Part shown: positions 45,181-54,097 of the stretch, piece by piece | How the letters are laid out: each line of letters opens with the position of its first letter | Numbering within the stretch: position 1 is the stretch's first letter | Assembly: GCA_938016265.1 (NCBI GenBank) | Contig: CALLWB010000076.1 | Span: 62,001 to 126,000, forward strand | DNA length: 64,000 nt | Reading direction: 5' to 3' | From: an uncultured Saprospiraceae bacterium | Lineage (GTDB): Bacteria; Bacteroidota; Bacteroidia; Chitinophagales; Saprospiraceae | Position numbers and translations under genes: made by a program | Notes under the pieces: generated by a model | Told to the model about the DNA's origin: nothing | The model's database searches: none | The model's input: only the letters and a program-made list of their open reading frames with translations

Positions 45181-47367
45181 ATGAAGTGGCTAAGAACACT
45201 TACTTTTTTATTGATGTATTGCTTATTCTCTTCTTCTATTTGGGGAGAATCAACTCCACCAATAGATCCCCCTATTCCTAATTCCAATGCACCAATATGT
45301 GTAGGAAGTGGTACCGCTTTGATGCTGTTTACTAACCCTCCGACTACTGGAGGGCCATATACATTTTCTTGGTCTGGGCCTAGTGGATTTTCTTCTTTTG
45401 TTGAAAACCCTATCATTTCAAATCCTCAGGCAATCAATTCTGGATTGTACTCCGTGGTGATTTCTGACGGTGCATCCACCGCAGTGGGCAACACCACAGT
45501 TGTCATCACCCCAACCCCGAATCAACCTGCGATAACAGCTCCAACCAATATAATTTGCGAAGGAGAAGATATTCAATTGTCAGGCCCAACCTATTCAGGC
45601 GCATTTGTTGTTTATGAATGGACAGGACCATTTGGCGTTATCCCTGGCAACAATAATCCAATCTACCAAGTCAATTTTGCAGACGCAAACGATGCAGGAG
45701 ATTACACCATGCAGGTGATGGTAGATGGCTGCCCCTCTGCAGTTTCTGCAGCATTCAATCTTACAGTAAACCCATTGCCGGCAGCCCCCGTCCCTACAAA
45801 CAACGGCCCAATATGCGATAAAGAAACACTACAGCTATTCGCCAATATCGGAGGATTGGCAACTTATGAATGGACTGGTCCTGGCGGATTTGTTTCATTC
45901 GATCAAAATCCAACGTTACCAAATGCCGCTCCTGCTAATTCTGGCTTGTATAGCCTCGAAGTTAAAACAGCAGGGGGTTGCTCCAACTTTGGTTCTACTA
46001 ATGTGGAGATTCTGGAAGTGCCAAGCCGGCCGGAAGTTTCAGCAACTTCAACCAACATTTGCCTAGGAGGCAACACGACACTTTCCACCTTTCCTTACGT
46101 TGGAACAACTGTTGTTTACCAATGGACAGGGCCCTCAGGAATAATTCCTGGAGCAACAACAGAAACCTTACTACTTGACCCTATAACGCAAGCCGATGCA
46201 GGAAGTTATGAAGTGATTGTAAGTGTCGACGGATGTACTTCTTTGCCTTCAAATCCTTTCACAGTGGCCGTTTCTAATCCGACGGATATCGCTGATGCGG
46301 GGCCAGATGTGATGATGTGTGGTGGCACGTCCATAGACTTGGCGGCTATTGCAGCAACAGGCATGGGGACATCAGGAAGCTGGACACAATCTGCGTCACA
46401 AGATGCGGAAGGGGTAATCATTGTGGACCCAACAGATCCTAATTCTTCGATTATCGGGATGAGTACTGGAAACTCGTATGAGTTTATCTGGACACTTACT
46501 GACCTGGGATGTGGAGATTATGATTCGGACATTGTAACAATAACACTGGATGAGGCACCTTCGGATGTTGCTTTTGCTGGGCAGGATGTGTTTAGTTGCG
46601 GTAGTACTTCTATTACGCTTGACGCGAACTCCCCTTCAATTGGTACAGGAATGTGGACCTCAGCTACCACTGGAGCTACGATTTCTAATCCCAATTTCTC
46701 AGAAACATTAGTAAGCGGACTAACACAAGGAGAAAATACGTTTTACTGGAGCTTAAGCAATGGACAATGCGCTGATTATTCCGTGGACTCGATTATTGTT
46801 ACTGTAGAACTGGGGCCTGAAGCTTTTTCGGATACAGACAGCACCGGTAGAGGTATTCAAATTGATGATATTAATGTTCTTGATAATGATAATATTACTA
46901 CCCTGTCGGGTAATTGGTCAGTCAATATTACTGAAGAGCCTGAAAATGGCACCTTGACCAACAATCAGGATGGCACATTCGACTATTTACCAAATAGCAG
47001 CTTTGTAGGAACGGATCAATTTAGCTATGAAGTCTGTAGTGATAATTGCCCTGCGCTTTGTTCATCTGCAGATGTGTTACTGACAATTACGGGAGAGCGG
47101 GAGTGTTTGCCTCCTACTGTTTTTACTCCAAATGACGATGGCGCAAACGACACCTTCGAAATTTATTGTCTTGGATTTTATCCAGACTCAAAAATAACGG
47201 TTTTCAATCGTTGGGGAGACCAGGTATTTACTGAGCAACCCTATTCAAACAACTGGGATGGAAGCTACAATGGTGGTGATCTTCCTGTTGGAACCTACTA
47301 CTATATTTTAGAACTGAATAATGCGTCTAGCGAGAAGATTCAAGGATATTTAATGTTAAGCCGCTAA
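45181..47367 (+). CDS. Ig-like repeat surface protein with T9SS type B (CHU_C) domain
   Basis: 728 residues with signal peptide (about 1-21, ending SIWG). Several Ig/PKD-like units follow (FSWSGPSGFSSF, YEWTGPFGVIPG, YEWTGPGGFVSF, YQWTGPSGIIPG, each ~80-90 residues apart), then SprB-like units with ADAGPDVMMCGG and AFAGQDVFSCGS, and a cadherin-like unit (NGTLTNNQDGTFDYLP). The end (about 641-728) is the gliding-motility-associated C-terminal domain: LPPTVFTPNDDGANDTFEI, ITVFNRWGDQVFTE, NWDGSYNGGDLPVGTYYYIL. Type B cargo is secreted by T9SS and typically needs a PorP/SprF-type partner, encoded next. Probably an adhesin or gliding-type filament protein. Confidence 0.93.
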   Translation: MKWLRTLTFLLMYCLFSSSIWGESTPPIDPPIPNSNAPICVGSGTALMLFTNPPTTGGPYTFSWSGPSGFSSFVENPIISNPQAINSGLYSVVISDGASTAVGNTTVVITPTPNQPAITAPTNIICEGEDIQLSGPTYSGAFVVYEWTGPFGVIPGNNNPIYQVNFADANDAGDYTMQVMVDGCPSAVSAAFNLTVNPLPAAPVPTNNGPICDKETLQLFANIGGLATYEWTGPGGFVSFDQNPTLPNAAPANSGLYSLEVKTAGGCSNFGSTNVEILEVPSRPEVSATSTNICLGGNTTLSTFPYVGTTVVYQWTGPSGIIPGATTETLLLDPITQADAGSYEVIVSVDGCTSLPSNPFTVAVSNPTDIADAGPDVMMCGGTSIDLAAIAATGMGTSGSWTQSASQDAEGVIIVDPTDPNSSIIGMSTGNSYEFIWTLTDLGCGDYDSDIVTITLDEAPSDVAFAGQDVFSCGSTSITLDANSPSIGTGMWTSATTGATISNPNFSETLVSGLTQGENTFYWSLSNGQCADYSVDSIIVTVELGPEAFSDTDSTGRGIQIDDINVLDNDNITTLSGNWSVNITEEPENGTLTNNQDGTFDYLPNSSFVGTDQFSYEVCSDNCPALCSSADVLLTITGERECLPPTVFTPNDDGANDTFEIYCLGFYPDSKITVFNRWGDQVFTEQPYSNNWDGSYNGGDLPVGTYYYILELNNASSEKIQGYLMLSR

Positions 47368-47386
47368 CGACAAATTAGAACAAGAT

Positions 47387-48310
47387 ATGAGAAGATTAAT
47401 TACCATTTTTATAGTATCGATGCTAGTCTGTTGTTCACTTTGGGGACAACAAGAAGCGCATTATACCCATTTCATGAATAATAAGCTGGCCATCAACCCT
47501 GCCTATGCTGGGAGCAAAGATGTAGCAAGTATCTCCGCACTTTACCGAATGCAGTGGGTTGGAATGGAAGAAGCACCGCAAACACAAACATTGTATGCGC
47601 ATATGCCAATGTTTAAGGACAGAGTCGGGCTTGGAGTCGGCCTGATTCATGACACACATGGGGTTACAAAAGACTGGCGGGGTAGTGTGAGCTATGCCTA
47701 TAGAATACGTGTAGGGGACAAGGGGAAACTTTCTCTAGGACTAAACGGCTCTATCCATGCTCAAGAGGTAAACTGGACGTTGTTGAGATCGAATGATCAA
47801 GGAGACAATGCACTACCTCAACAAGACAAAAGCAAGTATTTGCCTAATTTTGGAGCCGGAGTATATTATTATTCCAACCGATTTTATGCTGGCGTCTCGA
47901 TTCCTAATCTCCTGAAAAACAATTTATCTTTTACCAGCACTGCTACCGGGGTAACTAAGCCAACAGAGATCCGACATTTTTATATGATGGCTGGTGTTAT
48001 CTTCGGAAATAAAGTAAAAGTTAAACCAGGCATTCTACTTAAATATGTGGAGAATGCGCCTTTCGATTTTGATGCAAACGTCTCGGTACTATTTGCTGAA
48101 AAATTTTGGGTCGGTGCTACTTACCGACTGCAAGATGCAGTTGCGGGGTTAGTCGGGTATCAACTAGGAGATCAACTTCGGTTAGGGGTTAGTTACGACT
48201 ACACCATTTCCGAGTTGAGAAATTACAATAATGGAAGTTTTGAAGTGCTTGCAGAGTACCTGTTCCGTTACAAAAACAAAAAATTCACGAATCCAAGATT
48301 TTTCTTCTAG
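47387..48310 (+). CDS. PorP/SprF family type IX secretion outer-membrane protein
   Basis: 307 residues with signal peptide ending WGQQ (about 1-21). The family opening EAHYTHFMNNKLAINPAYAG and the next SALYRMQWVGMEEAPQTQT are diagnostic, followed by repeated beta-strand motifs ending in YLFRY. PorP/SprF proteins are 14-strand-type outer-membrane barrels that bind and anchor a specific type B cargo on the cell surface. It sits 20 bases after the cargo gene and 18 before the OmpA gene, the classic cargo-SprF-OmpA arrangement. Confidence 0.95.
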   Translation: MRRLITIFIVSMLVCCSLWGQQEAHYTHFMNNKLAINPAYAGSKDVASISALYRMQWVGMEEAPQTQTLYAHMPMFKDRVGLGVGLIHDTHGVTKDWRGSVSYAYRIRVGDKGKLSLGLNGSIHAQEVNWTLLRSNDQGDNALPQQDKSKYLPNFGAGVYYYSNRFYAGVSIPNLLKNNLSFTSTATGVTKPTEIRHFYMMAGVIFGNKVKVKPGILLKYVENAPFDFDANVSVLFAEKFWVGATYRLQDAVAGLVGYQLGDQLRLGVSYDYTISELRNYNNGSFEVLAEYLFRYKNKKFTNPRFFF

Positions 48311-48327
48311 AAAAGACAAATAGCAAA

Positions 48328-50784
48328 ATGAAAAGTTTTCAAACTATACTACAAATTGCCTTGCTACTCTTTATGGGATGTTCCGTATTCGCGCAAAGCA
48401 ATAAAAAAAATATTGCAGATAAGACCTATGAAGAATTAGGGTACTCCTCCGCAATAAACACTTATCTGTCCAGTCTTGGCAAAGATGAAAACGCAAAAAT
48501 GGATCGGAAGTCTATGATCCGTCTAGCCAATAGCTTCCGACTGATAGGAGACTCGCAGAATGCAGAAAAATGGTATTCACAAATTGTAGAAAGTAGCAAC
48601 AAACCATTGTACCGCCTATACTACGCGCAAGCACTACAAAGTAATGGCAACTGTGAATTAGCAAGAAAATACTACCTCGAATACCACGAAATGATGGTAA
48701 GCGACTCCACAAATATCGATTTTGATCAGGACGGAAAATTAGACCTTAGAGGTAGAACCCTGGCAGAAGGTTGCGATATGGAGTTTGCCGACCAACAAGA
48801 AGTAACGTTTGAAAACCTGGCAGCTATCAATTCGGAAAAACTGGACTTTAGTCCTGCGTATTATAGAAATGGGATCGTTTTCGCTACCAATCAAAATATA
48901 TTTGGCCCACGATCGAACACCGATTTGTGGATAAATGATGACTTTCTTGACCTCTATTTCACTGCACCAGAAGACGATGTGTATTCCAAACCAGTCCCTT
49001 TTTCAAATGGGGTGAACACTCGATTTCATGAAGGACAGATTACCTTCGATCAAGCAGGAGTGACCATGTTCTTTACTAGAAACAACTTCAATGGAAAACG
49101 GGGAAAAGATCGCAGAGGTGTTACAAAACTAAAAATCTATAGTGCCGATTGGAATGGCTCGGAATGGACAAACATCCGTGAATTTCCCTTCAATCATGAC
49201 CAACGTTCTTTATGTCATCCAACATTGTCTGCTGACGGGATGAATCTATATTTTGCATCCGACAGCAAAGCAAAAGGATATGGAGGAATGGACCTCTACG
49301 TTTCTAAATTTACTGACGGACGCTGGGGCAAACCAAGAAATTTGGGCCCAGAAGTAAATACCAGAGGAAATGAAGTATTTCCATTTGCTCATGAGGACGG
49401 ATCCCTTTATTTTTCTTCGAATGGCCATGCAGGAATGGGTGGTTTAGATGTGTATACTACAAAATATGTGGAAGTTGGTGATACCTCGGTTTGGTCAAGA
49501 CCACAAAACCTAGGGCAACCCTACAACAGTAAGAAAGACGACTTTGGATTTATCGTAGACACCAGAAAACGAAGTGGTTATATGTCTTCCAATCGCCCAG
49601 GCGGTAAAGGTGGAGACGATATTTACAAATTTAAAATCCCCCCAGGGTCCAAACTAGAGCTTGACGACGCTCCATTGATCGAATGGAACGCGAAACTTTT
49701 GGTCGTTGATGATAGTGATAATACGCCTCTAAAAGATGCAGAAATAAGAGTCGCCCCTTGCGGAGGGAGCAGTTCAGACGGTTTTATAGCAAAATTAATT
49801 CCCGTAAAGGGAAAAGACAATGAGTTTATGCTTCGAATACTCAATGGAACAATCGACGAGGATGCCGAAAAAATGACCACCAACAAAGATGGAGAGGCCT
49901 ACTACGGGCTTAGTTCGAACAAGGATTATTGCTTCTACATCGAGCGGGAAGGATACGAACCGGCAGAGGCAGAGTTTTCTACCAAAGAATACAGCCTAGA
50001 TCGTGAAATAAATATCGAAATCCCAATGGAGAAAAAACCAGAATGTATGGAAATCTCTGGTACAGTAACGAATAAAGTATACAAAGCGCTAGTCCCCAAC
50101 GCCAAAATAAAGATCGTCAATAAATTTAATGGCGAAGTGGAAGAGCTCACTTCTGACAAAAAAGGAAATTTTGCTACCTGTATCCCTTGTGATGCCGAGT
50201 TTGAAATACGTGGAAACAAGGACGAAGTGGGCATGGACACCACGATGATTTCCTCTCTGGGTAGAGGTTGCAAAACCGCAAAAACCTTAAAGATGGAACT
50301 GGAAATGCCACCTCCGCCTCCAAAACCAGCCATAGACCCTGCAATGGAGGCAATTAGAAGAAACCCTCCACCTCCTTATAGCATCAATCAAAAGGTAATC
50401 ATGGAGAATATTTTTTATGATTACAATAAAGATAATGTTCGTCCAGAGTCTTACCGTGACCTCAATCGTTTAGTAGAGATTATGAATACCTATCCTAGTC
50501 TTGTCGTCGAGATCGCCGCACACACAGACGCCAGGGGCAGTAAGGCATACAATCAAGCACTCTCCCAACGACGTGCAGAAAAAACGGTCCAATATTTAAG
50601 GCAACAGGGTGTCCCGGCCGTCCAACTATCCGCAAGAGGATATGGAGAAATAGATCCGGTCGTAGTTTGCCCTGCCGGTCGATGCTCTGAGGCAGAACAC
50701 CAGCTAAATAGACGTACAGAATTCAAAGTCCTTCAAATACTGGACAATGTGGATATTCGAGGGATGTTTGAGAACGGATTTTAA
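48328..50784 (+). CDS. PorE-like OmpA family protein (TPR, PD40, regulatory-like and OmpA domains)
   Basis: 818 residues with signal peptide ending VFAQ (about 1-25). TPR-like helices occupy about 30-130. A WD40-like PD40 propeller follows, with CHPTLSADGMNLYFASDS and GGMDLYVSKF (about 295-330), and PFAHEDGSLYFSSNGH. Carboxypeptidase-regulatory-like segments are next, then a proline-rich hinge (about 661-668), and the peptidoglycan-binding OmpA domain (IFYDYNKDNVRPESYRDL, VEIAAHTDARGSKAYN, LSQRRAEKTVQYL, about 690-805). In Porphyromonas gingivalis PorE links the type IX machinery to peptidoglycan; this may do the same for the neighbouring PorP/SprF-cargo pair. Co-transcribed with them. Confidence 0.95.
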   Translation: MKSFQTILQIALLLFMGCSVFAQSNKKNIADKTYEELGYSSAINTYLSSLGKDENAKMDRKSMIRLANSFRLIGDSQNAEKWYSQIVESSNKPLYRLYYAQALQSNGNCELARKYYLEYHEMMVSDSTNIDFDQDGKLDLRGRTLAEGCDMEFADQQEVTFENLAAINSEKLDFSPAYYRNGIVFATNQNIFGPRSNTDLWINDDFLDLYFTAPEDDVYSKPVPFSNGVNTRFHEGQITFDQAGVTMFFTRNNFNGKRGKDRRGVTKLKIYSADWNGSEWTNIREFPFNHDQRSLCHPTLSADGMNLYFASDSKAKGYGGMDLYVSKFTDGRWGKPRNLGPEVNTRGNEVFPFAHEDGSLYFSSNGHAGMGGLDVYTTKYVEVGDTSVWSRPQNLGQPYNSKKDDFGFIVDTRKRSGYMSSNRPGGKGGDDIYKFKIPPGSKLELDDAPLIEWNAKLLVVDDSDNTPLKDAEIRVAPCGGSSSDGFIAKLIPVKGKDNEFMLRILNGTIDEDAEKMTTNKDGEAYYGLSSNKDYCFYIEREGYEPAEAEFSTKEYSLDREINIEIPMEKKPECMEISGTVTNKVYKALVPNAKIKIVNKFNGEVEELTSDKKGNFATCIPCDAEFEIRGNKDEVGMDTTMISSLGRGCKTAKTLKMELEMPPPPPKPAIDPAMEAIRRNPPPPYSINQKVIMENIFYDYNKDNVRPESYRDLNRLVEIMNTYPSLVVEIAAHTDARGSKAYNQALSQRRAEKTVQYLRQQGVPAVQLSARGYGEIDPVVVCPAGRCSEAEHQLNRRTEFKVLQILDNVDIRGMFENGF

Positions 50785-50793
50785 GTAGATCGG

Positions 50794-52110
50794 ATGACAA
50801 AGAATGTCCATGACTCCGACCAAACTCCTCCTAAAAAAATGACGCTGAAGTCCTTGCTAAAAACACTAGGGCCAGGAATTCTGTTTGCATGCACCGCCAT
50901 TGGTGTTTCGCACCTTGTCCAATCGACAAGGGCAGGAGCAAATTACGGGTTTGCCTTATTGTGGGCGGTACTCGCTGCCAACATCTTCAAATATCCCTTT
51001 TTCGAATTTGGATCTCGGTATGCAAATGCGATGGGGGAAAGCCTGATCGATGGCTATAATCGAATCGGGAAATGGATGCTTGGATTGTACTTTTTAATTA
51101 CGATTGGGTCGATGTTTTTTGTAGGGGCTGCTGTGGTTTTCGTAACGGCAGGGTTTTGTGAAAACTTGTTTGGCCTTTCGGCAATTGCTCCCTTTAAACT
51201 ATTTACAACGCTTGTATTGTTGATCTGTTGTGTGTTGATACTATGGCTCGGGAAGTACAGTATTTTGGATAGTCTGATTAAGATAATTGGGGCTGTTTTA
51301 TTGGTGTCAACCCTAGCCGCTTTTGTCCTTACGTTAATACACGGTCCTATTCAAAAAGTAGATGGATTTTTGCCGCCTGATCTCTGGGAAGGAGCAAGTT
51401 TTGCTTTCCTGATCGCGCTGATGGGTTGGATGCCGACCGCTGTCGATCTCAGCACATGGAACAGCCTATGGACATTGGAGCGAATCAAACAAACCGGCTA
51501 CCAACCTTCTCTGAAAGAAACCTTATTTGATTTTAATTTTGGGTACTGGGTGTCTGCTGTTTTGTCTATTTGTTTTGTTACTCTTGGCGCATTTCTGATT
51601 TATGGATCAGGGACGTCTATGCCTGGTGGGAGTGCTGGGTTTGCTAGTAAAGTGATCGCTTTGTATACAACCACCATTGGCTCTTGGAGTTATTTGATCA
51701 TTGCTTCGGCGGCGTTTTCTATTATGTTTGGTACTTGTATTGGGGTGTTGGATGGCTACTCAAGAGCACTAGAGCGTACCGCTGAGTTGGTGTTTTACAA
51801 TTCCGAACGAGCAGCGAAGGAACTGGAAAACCGAAGAGTGTATGTGTTTTCTCTGTTTACGGTGGCCATTGGCGCATTCGTCATTATCTCCTTGTTTGCT
51901 GATAAGTTTAAGATTTTGATTGATCTGGCGACGACGATTTCGTTTTTGATCGCCCCTGTCATCGCTATCGTCAACTACCGATTGGTGACTTGGGAGCAGT
52001 TTCCTGTCGAGGCCAGGCCTGGGAAGTGGCTGCGGTTGTTGAGTCTTGCTGGCATTGTTTTTCTTACCGGGTTTAGTTTGTTTTTTATTTATACCAAGCT
52101 GTTTGTTTAG
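50794..52110 (+). CDS. Nramp family-like divalent metal transporter lacking the DPGN motif
   Basis: 438 residues with about 11 membrane segments. The overall Nramp fold is clear: LLKTLGPGILFACTAIGVSHL at TM1, a long C-terminal series of helices, and GASFAFLIALMGWMP at TM6. Canonical Nramp transporters have DPGN in TM1 and MPH in TM6 as metal ligands. Here the TM1 position reads AIGVSH (35-40) and TM6 reads GWMPTAVD (about 208-215), so the aspartate and MPH are both absent. It belongs to a divergent Nramp-related clade whose substrate may not be manganese or iron. It begins 9 bases after the OmpA gene, so it is probably co-transcribed. Confidence 0.85.
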   Translation: MTKNVHDSDQTPPKKMTLKSLLKTLGPGILFACTAIGVSHLVQSTRAGANYGFALLWAVLAANIFKYPFFEFGSRYANAMGESLIDGYNRIGKWMLGLYFLITIGSMFFVGAAVVFVTAGFCENLFGLSAIAPFKLFTTLVLLICCVLILWLGKYSILDSLIKIIGAVLLVSTLAAFVLTLIHGPIQKVDGFLPPDLWEGASFAFLIALMGWMPTAVDLSTWNSLWTLERIKQTGYQPSLKETLFDFNFGYWVSAVLSICFVTLGAFLIYGSGTSMPGGSAGFASKVIALYTTTIGSWSYLIIASAAFSIMFGTCIGVLDGYSRALERTAELVFYNSERAAKELENRRVYVFSLFTVAIGAFVIISLFADKFKILIDLATTISFLIAPVIAIVNYRLVTWEQFPVEARPGKWLRLLSLAGIVFLTGFSLFFIYTKLFV

Positions 52111-52132
52111 TAGTTGGCTTGATTGTTTTCAT

Positions 52133-53929
52133 TCAGTTTTTCCTTAGTTTCTTTTCCTCTTCCAAAAACTTTGCAGCTTGGTCCATATTTCCAAGTGCAG
52201 TATGTGTTGCACTAAGTTGAGCGTATGAATTAACCAGGTTTTTCTTATAGTGGACATTGTTTGGGTCGCTTTCGGTTAGTTCTTTTATTAAGTTCTTTTC
52301 ATTTTCAAAATAAATCAAGGCTTCGCCACTATTTCCCAGAGAAGTGTGTATTGAGCCAACTTGTGAGTAGGATCTTGACAAGTCATATTTATAACTGGTG
52401 TTGGTCTTATTACTTTCATATTGCCCTTTAAACAACTCGGTTGCTTTTTCAGAAAATTTCAAGGCATTTTCAAAAAAATCCACGGCTTTGTCCATATTCC
52501 CAAGAGCAGTATTTGTTGAGCCAAGCTGGGTATATGATGTTGCCAGATTTTTATTGCTACTTATTGAATCTGGATTGCTTTTATATGACTTTTCCTGTAG
52601 TTTCATTTCGTCTTCAAAAACAATCAAGGCTTTATCTAAATTTCCAAGTGAAATATAGATTGAGCCAAGTCGTTCGTAAGATTCTGACAAGTTAATTTCA
52701 CAGAACGTATCGTTGGTTTTGTACAGTTCTTTTCGCAAGTTAATTTCCTCGAGACAAAACTTCAGGGCTTCCTCCCAATTCCCAAGCAAAACATGTGCTT
52801 TGCTAAGCCGGGAGTAGGATATAGCTACGTAGCTTTTACTGCGATTAGAATTTCTATTGACTTCATATAGCTCTTGTGCTAGTTTCATTTCCTTTTCATA
52901 AAAAATCAATGCTTTGTCTAAACTTCCGAGATCTGTATGGGCTGCTGCAATTCGTGCATAAGATAGCGCCAATCTGGATTTAACTCCTAAGTTATTCGGA
53001 TTGCTTTTATACTGTTCTTTTAATAGTTCAGTTGTTTTTATCCAAAACTTCAAGGCTTTGTCAAAATTTCTAAGTAAAAAATGTATTGTGCCTAATTCAT
53101 TGTAAGAGTTAAGCAACCTGTTTTTATAGAATTCGTCTTCCGGATTGCTTTCGAACAGCTCCTTCCATAAATTCATTTCGTGTTCAAAAAATTCTGCAGC
53201 TTTGTCATAATTTTGCAGATAACGGTGTGTTAAACTAAGAATTTCATAACATTTAGCCTGCTCTACTTTGTAGCCGATGTTATTCGGATGGCTTGCGTAA
53301 AGCTTTTCATACAATACTTTTGCCTCTTCGGAAAACGTCAAGACTTTGTTCATTTTTCCAAGAGCATTGTACGTTGAACTAAGTTTAAAACAAGACCTTG
53401 CTAGGTCTTCTTTATAGCCGATATTGCTTTGATCGTCTTCACAGAGCTCTTTCTTTAAGTTTATTGCATCTTCAAAAAAAATCAGGTAATTGTCATACGA
53501 TCCAGTATAAGAATTTGCATTACCCAGTTGTTCATAAGAATTAGCCAGGTCTTCCTTAAAGCTGATATTATTTGGATCGCTATTATACAGTTCTTCAAAT
53601 AGTGGTTTTGCTTCTTCAAAAAAAATCAAAGCTTCGTCATAATTTTGAAGATCAAAATGTGTTGAACCAAGTTTTATGATTGAGTCCGCCAAATCTTTTT
53701 TTAAGTCGATATTATTTGGATCGCTATTATACAGTTCTTCAAATAGTAGTTTTGCATCTTCAAAAAAAACCAACGCTTCGTCACAATAATGAAGATCAAA
53801 ATGTGTTGAACCAAGTTTTATGATTGAGTCCGCCAAATCTTTTTTTAAGTCGATATTATTCGAATCACTTTCAAACTGCTTCTTCTTTACGTTCAATTCC
53901 TCTTCAAGAACTTTTAATTCGTCGTCCAT
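52133..53929 (-). CDS. TPR protein with 12 tandem repeats
   Basis: 598 residues without signal peptide, made of about 12 repeats of ~48-50 residues of the kinesin-light-chain type (e.g. LADSIIKLGSTHFDLQNYDEALIFFEE). The repeat ends are LFEELYNSDPNN-like. The first repeats are nearly identical at DNA level with a period of 144 bases, which shows a recent tandem duplication. Such proteins are protein-interaction scaffolds, often paired with a kinase, sensor or protease. No such partner is encoded next to it. It converges with the Nramp-like gene over 22 bases. Confidence 0.88.
   Translation of the reverse strand: MDDELKVLEEELNVKKKQFESDSNNIDLKKDLADSIIKLGSTHFDLHYCDEALVFFEDAKLLFEELYNSDPNNIDLKKDLADSIIKLGSTHFDLQNYDEALIFFEEAKPLFEELYNSDPNNISFKEDLANSYEQLGNANSYTGSYDNYLIFFEDAINLKKELCEDDQSNIGYKEDLARSCFKLSSTYNALGKMNKVLTFSEEAKVLYEKLYASHPNNIGYKVEQAKCYEILSLTHRYLQNYDKAAEFFEHEMNLWKELFESNPEDEFYKNRLLNSYNELGTIHFLLRNFDKALKFWIKTTELLKEQYKSNPNNLGVKSRLALSYARIAAAHTDLGSLDKALIFYEKEMKLAQELYEVNRNSNRSKSYVAISYSRLSKAHVLLGNWEEALKFCLEEINLRKELYKTNDTFCEINLSESYERLGSIYISLGNLDKALIVFEDEMKLQEKSYKSNPDSISSNKNLATSYTQLGSTNTALGNMDKAVDFFENALKFSEKATELFKGQYESNKTNTSYKYDLSRSYSQVGSIHTSLGNSGEALIYFENEKNLIKELTESDPNNVHYKKNLVNSYAQLSATHTALGNMDQAAKFLEEEKKLRKN
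53567..53860. repeat. 144-bp tandem duplication inside the TPR gene
   Basis: Two adjacent 144-base copies begin near 53567 and 53711. Stretches of up to ~70 bases are identical, for example around GAAGATCAAAATGTGTTGAA at 53647 and 53791, and TCGCTATTATACAGTTCTTC at 53577 and 53721. The length equals 48 codons, so the frame is kept and one TPR unit is added per copy. Confidence 0.8.
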
Positions 53930-54097
53930 TTTTTATTCTTTTGACACAAATTTAATAATTTATCTATTCCGAATAACATTAGTAGACAATGGTTTAGGTG
54001 CAAATCTTTCGAGTTCAGCATAAATTCATTATCTTAATAGGAGATTTTTAATATCTATTTGAATGGTAATATTCCAAATAGTGAAAAATTTAACATT

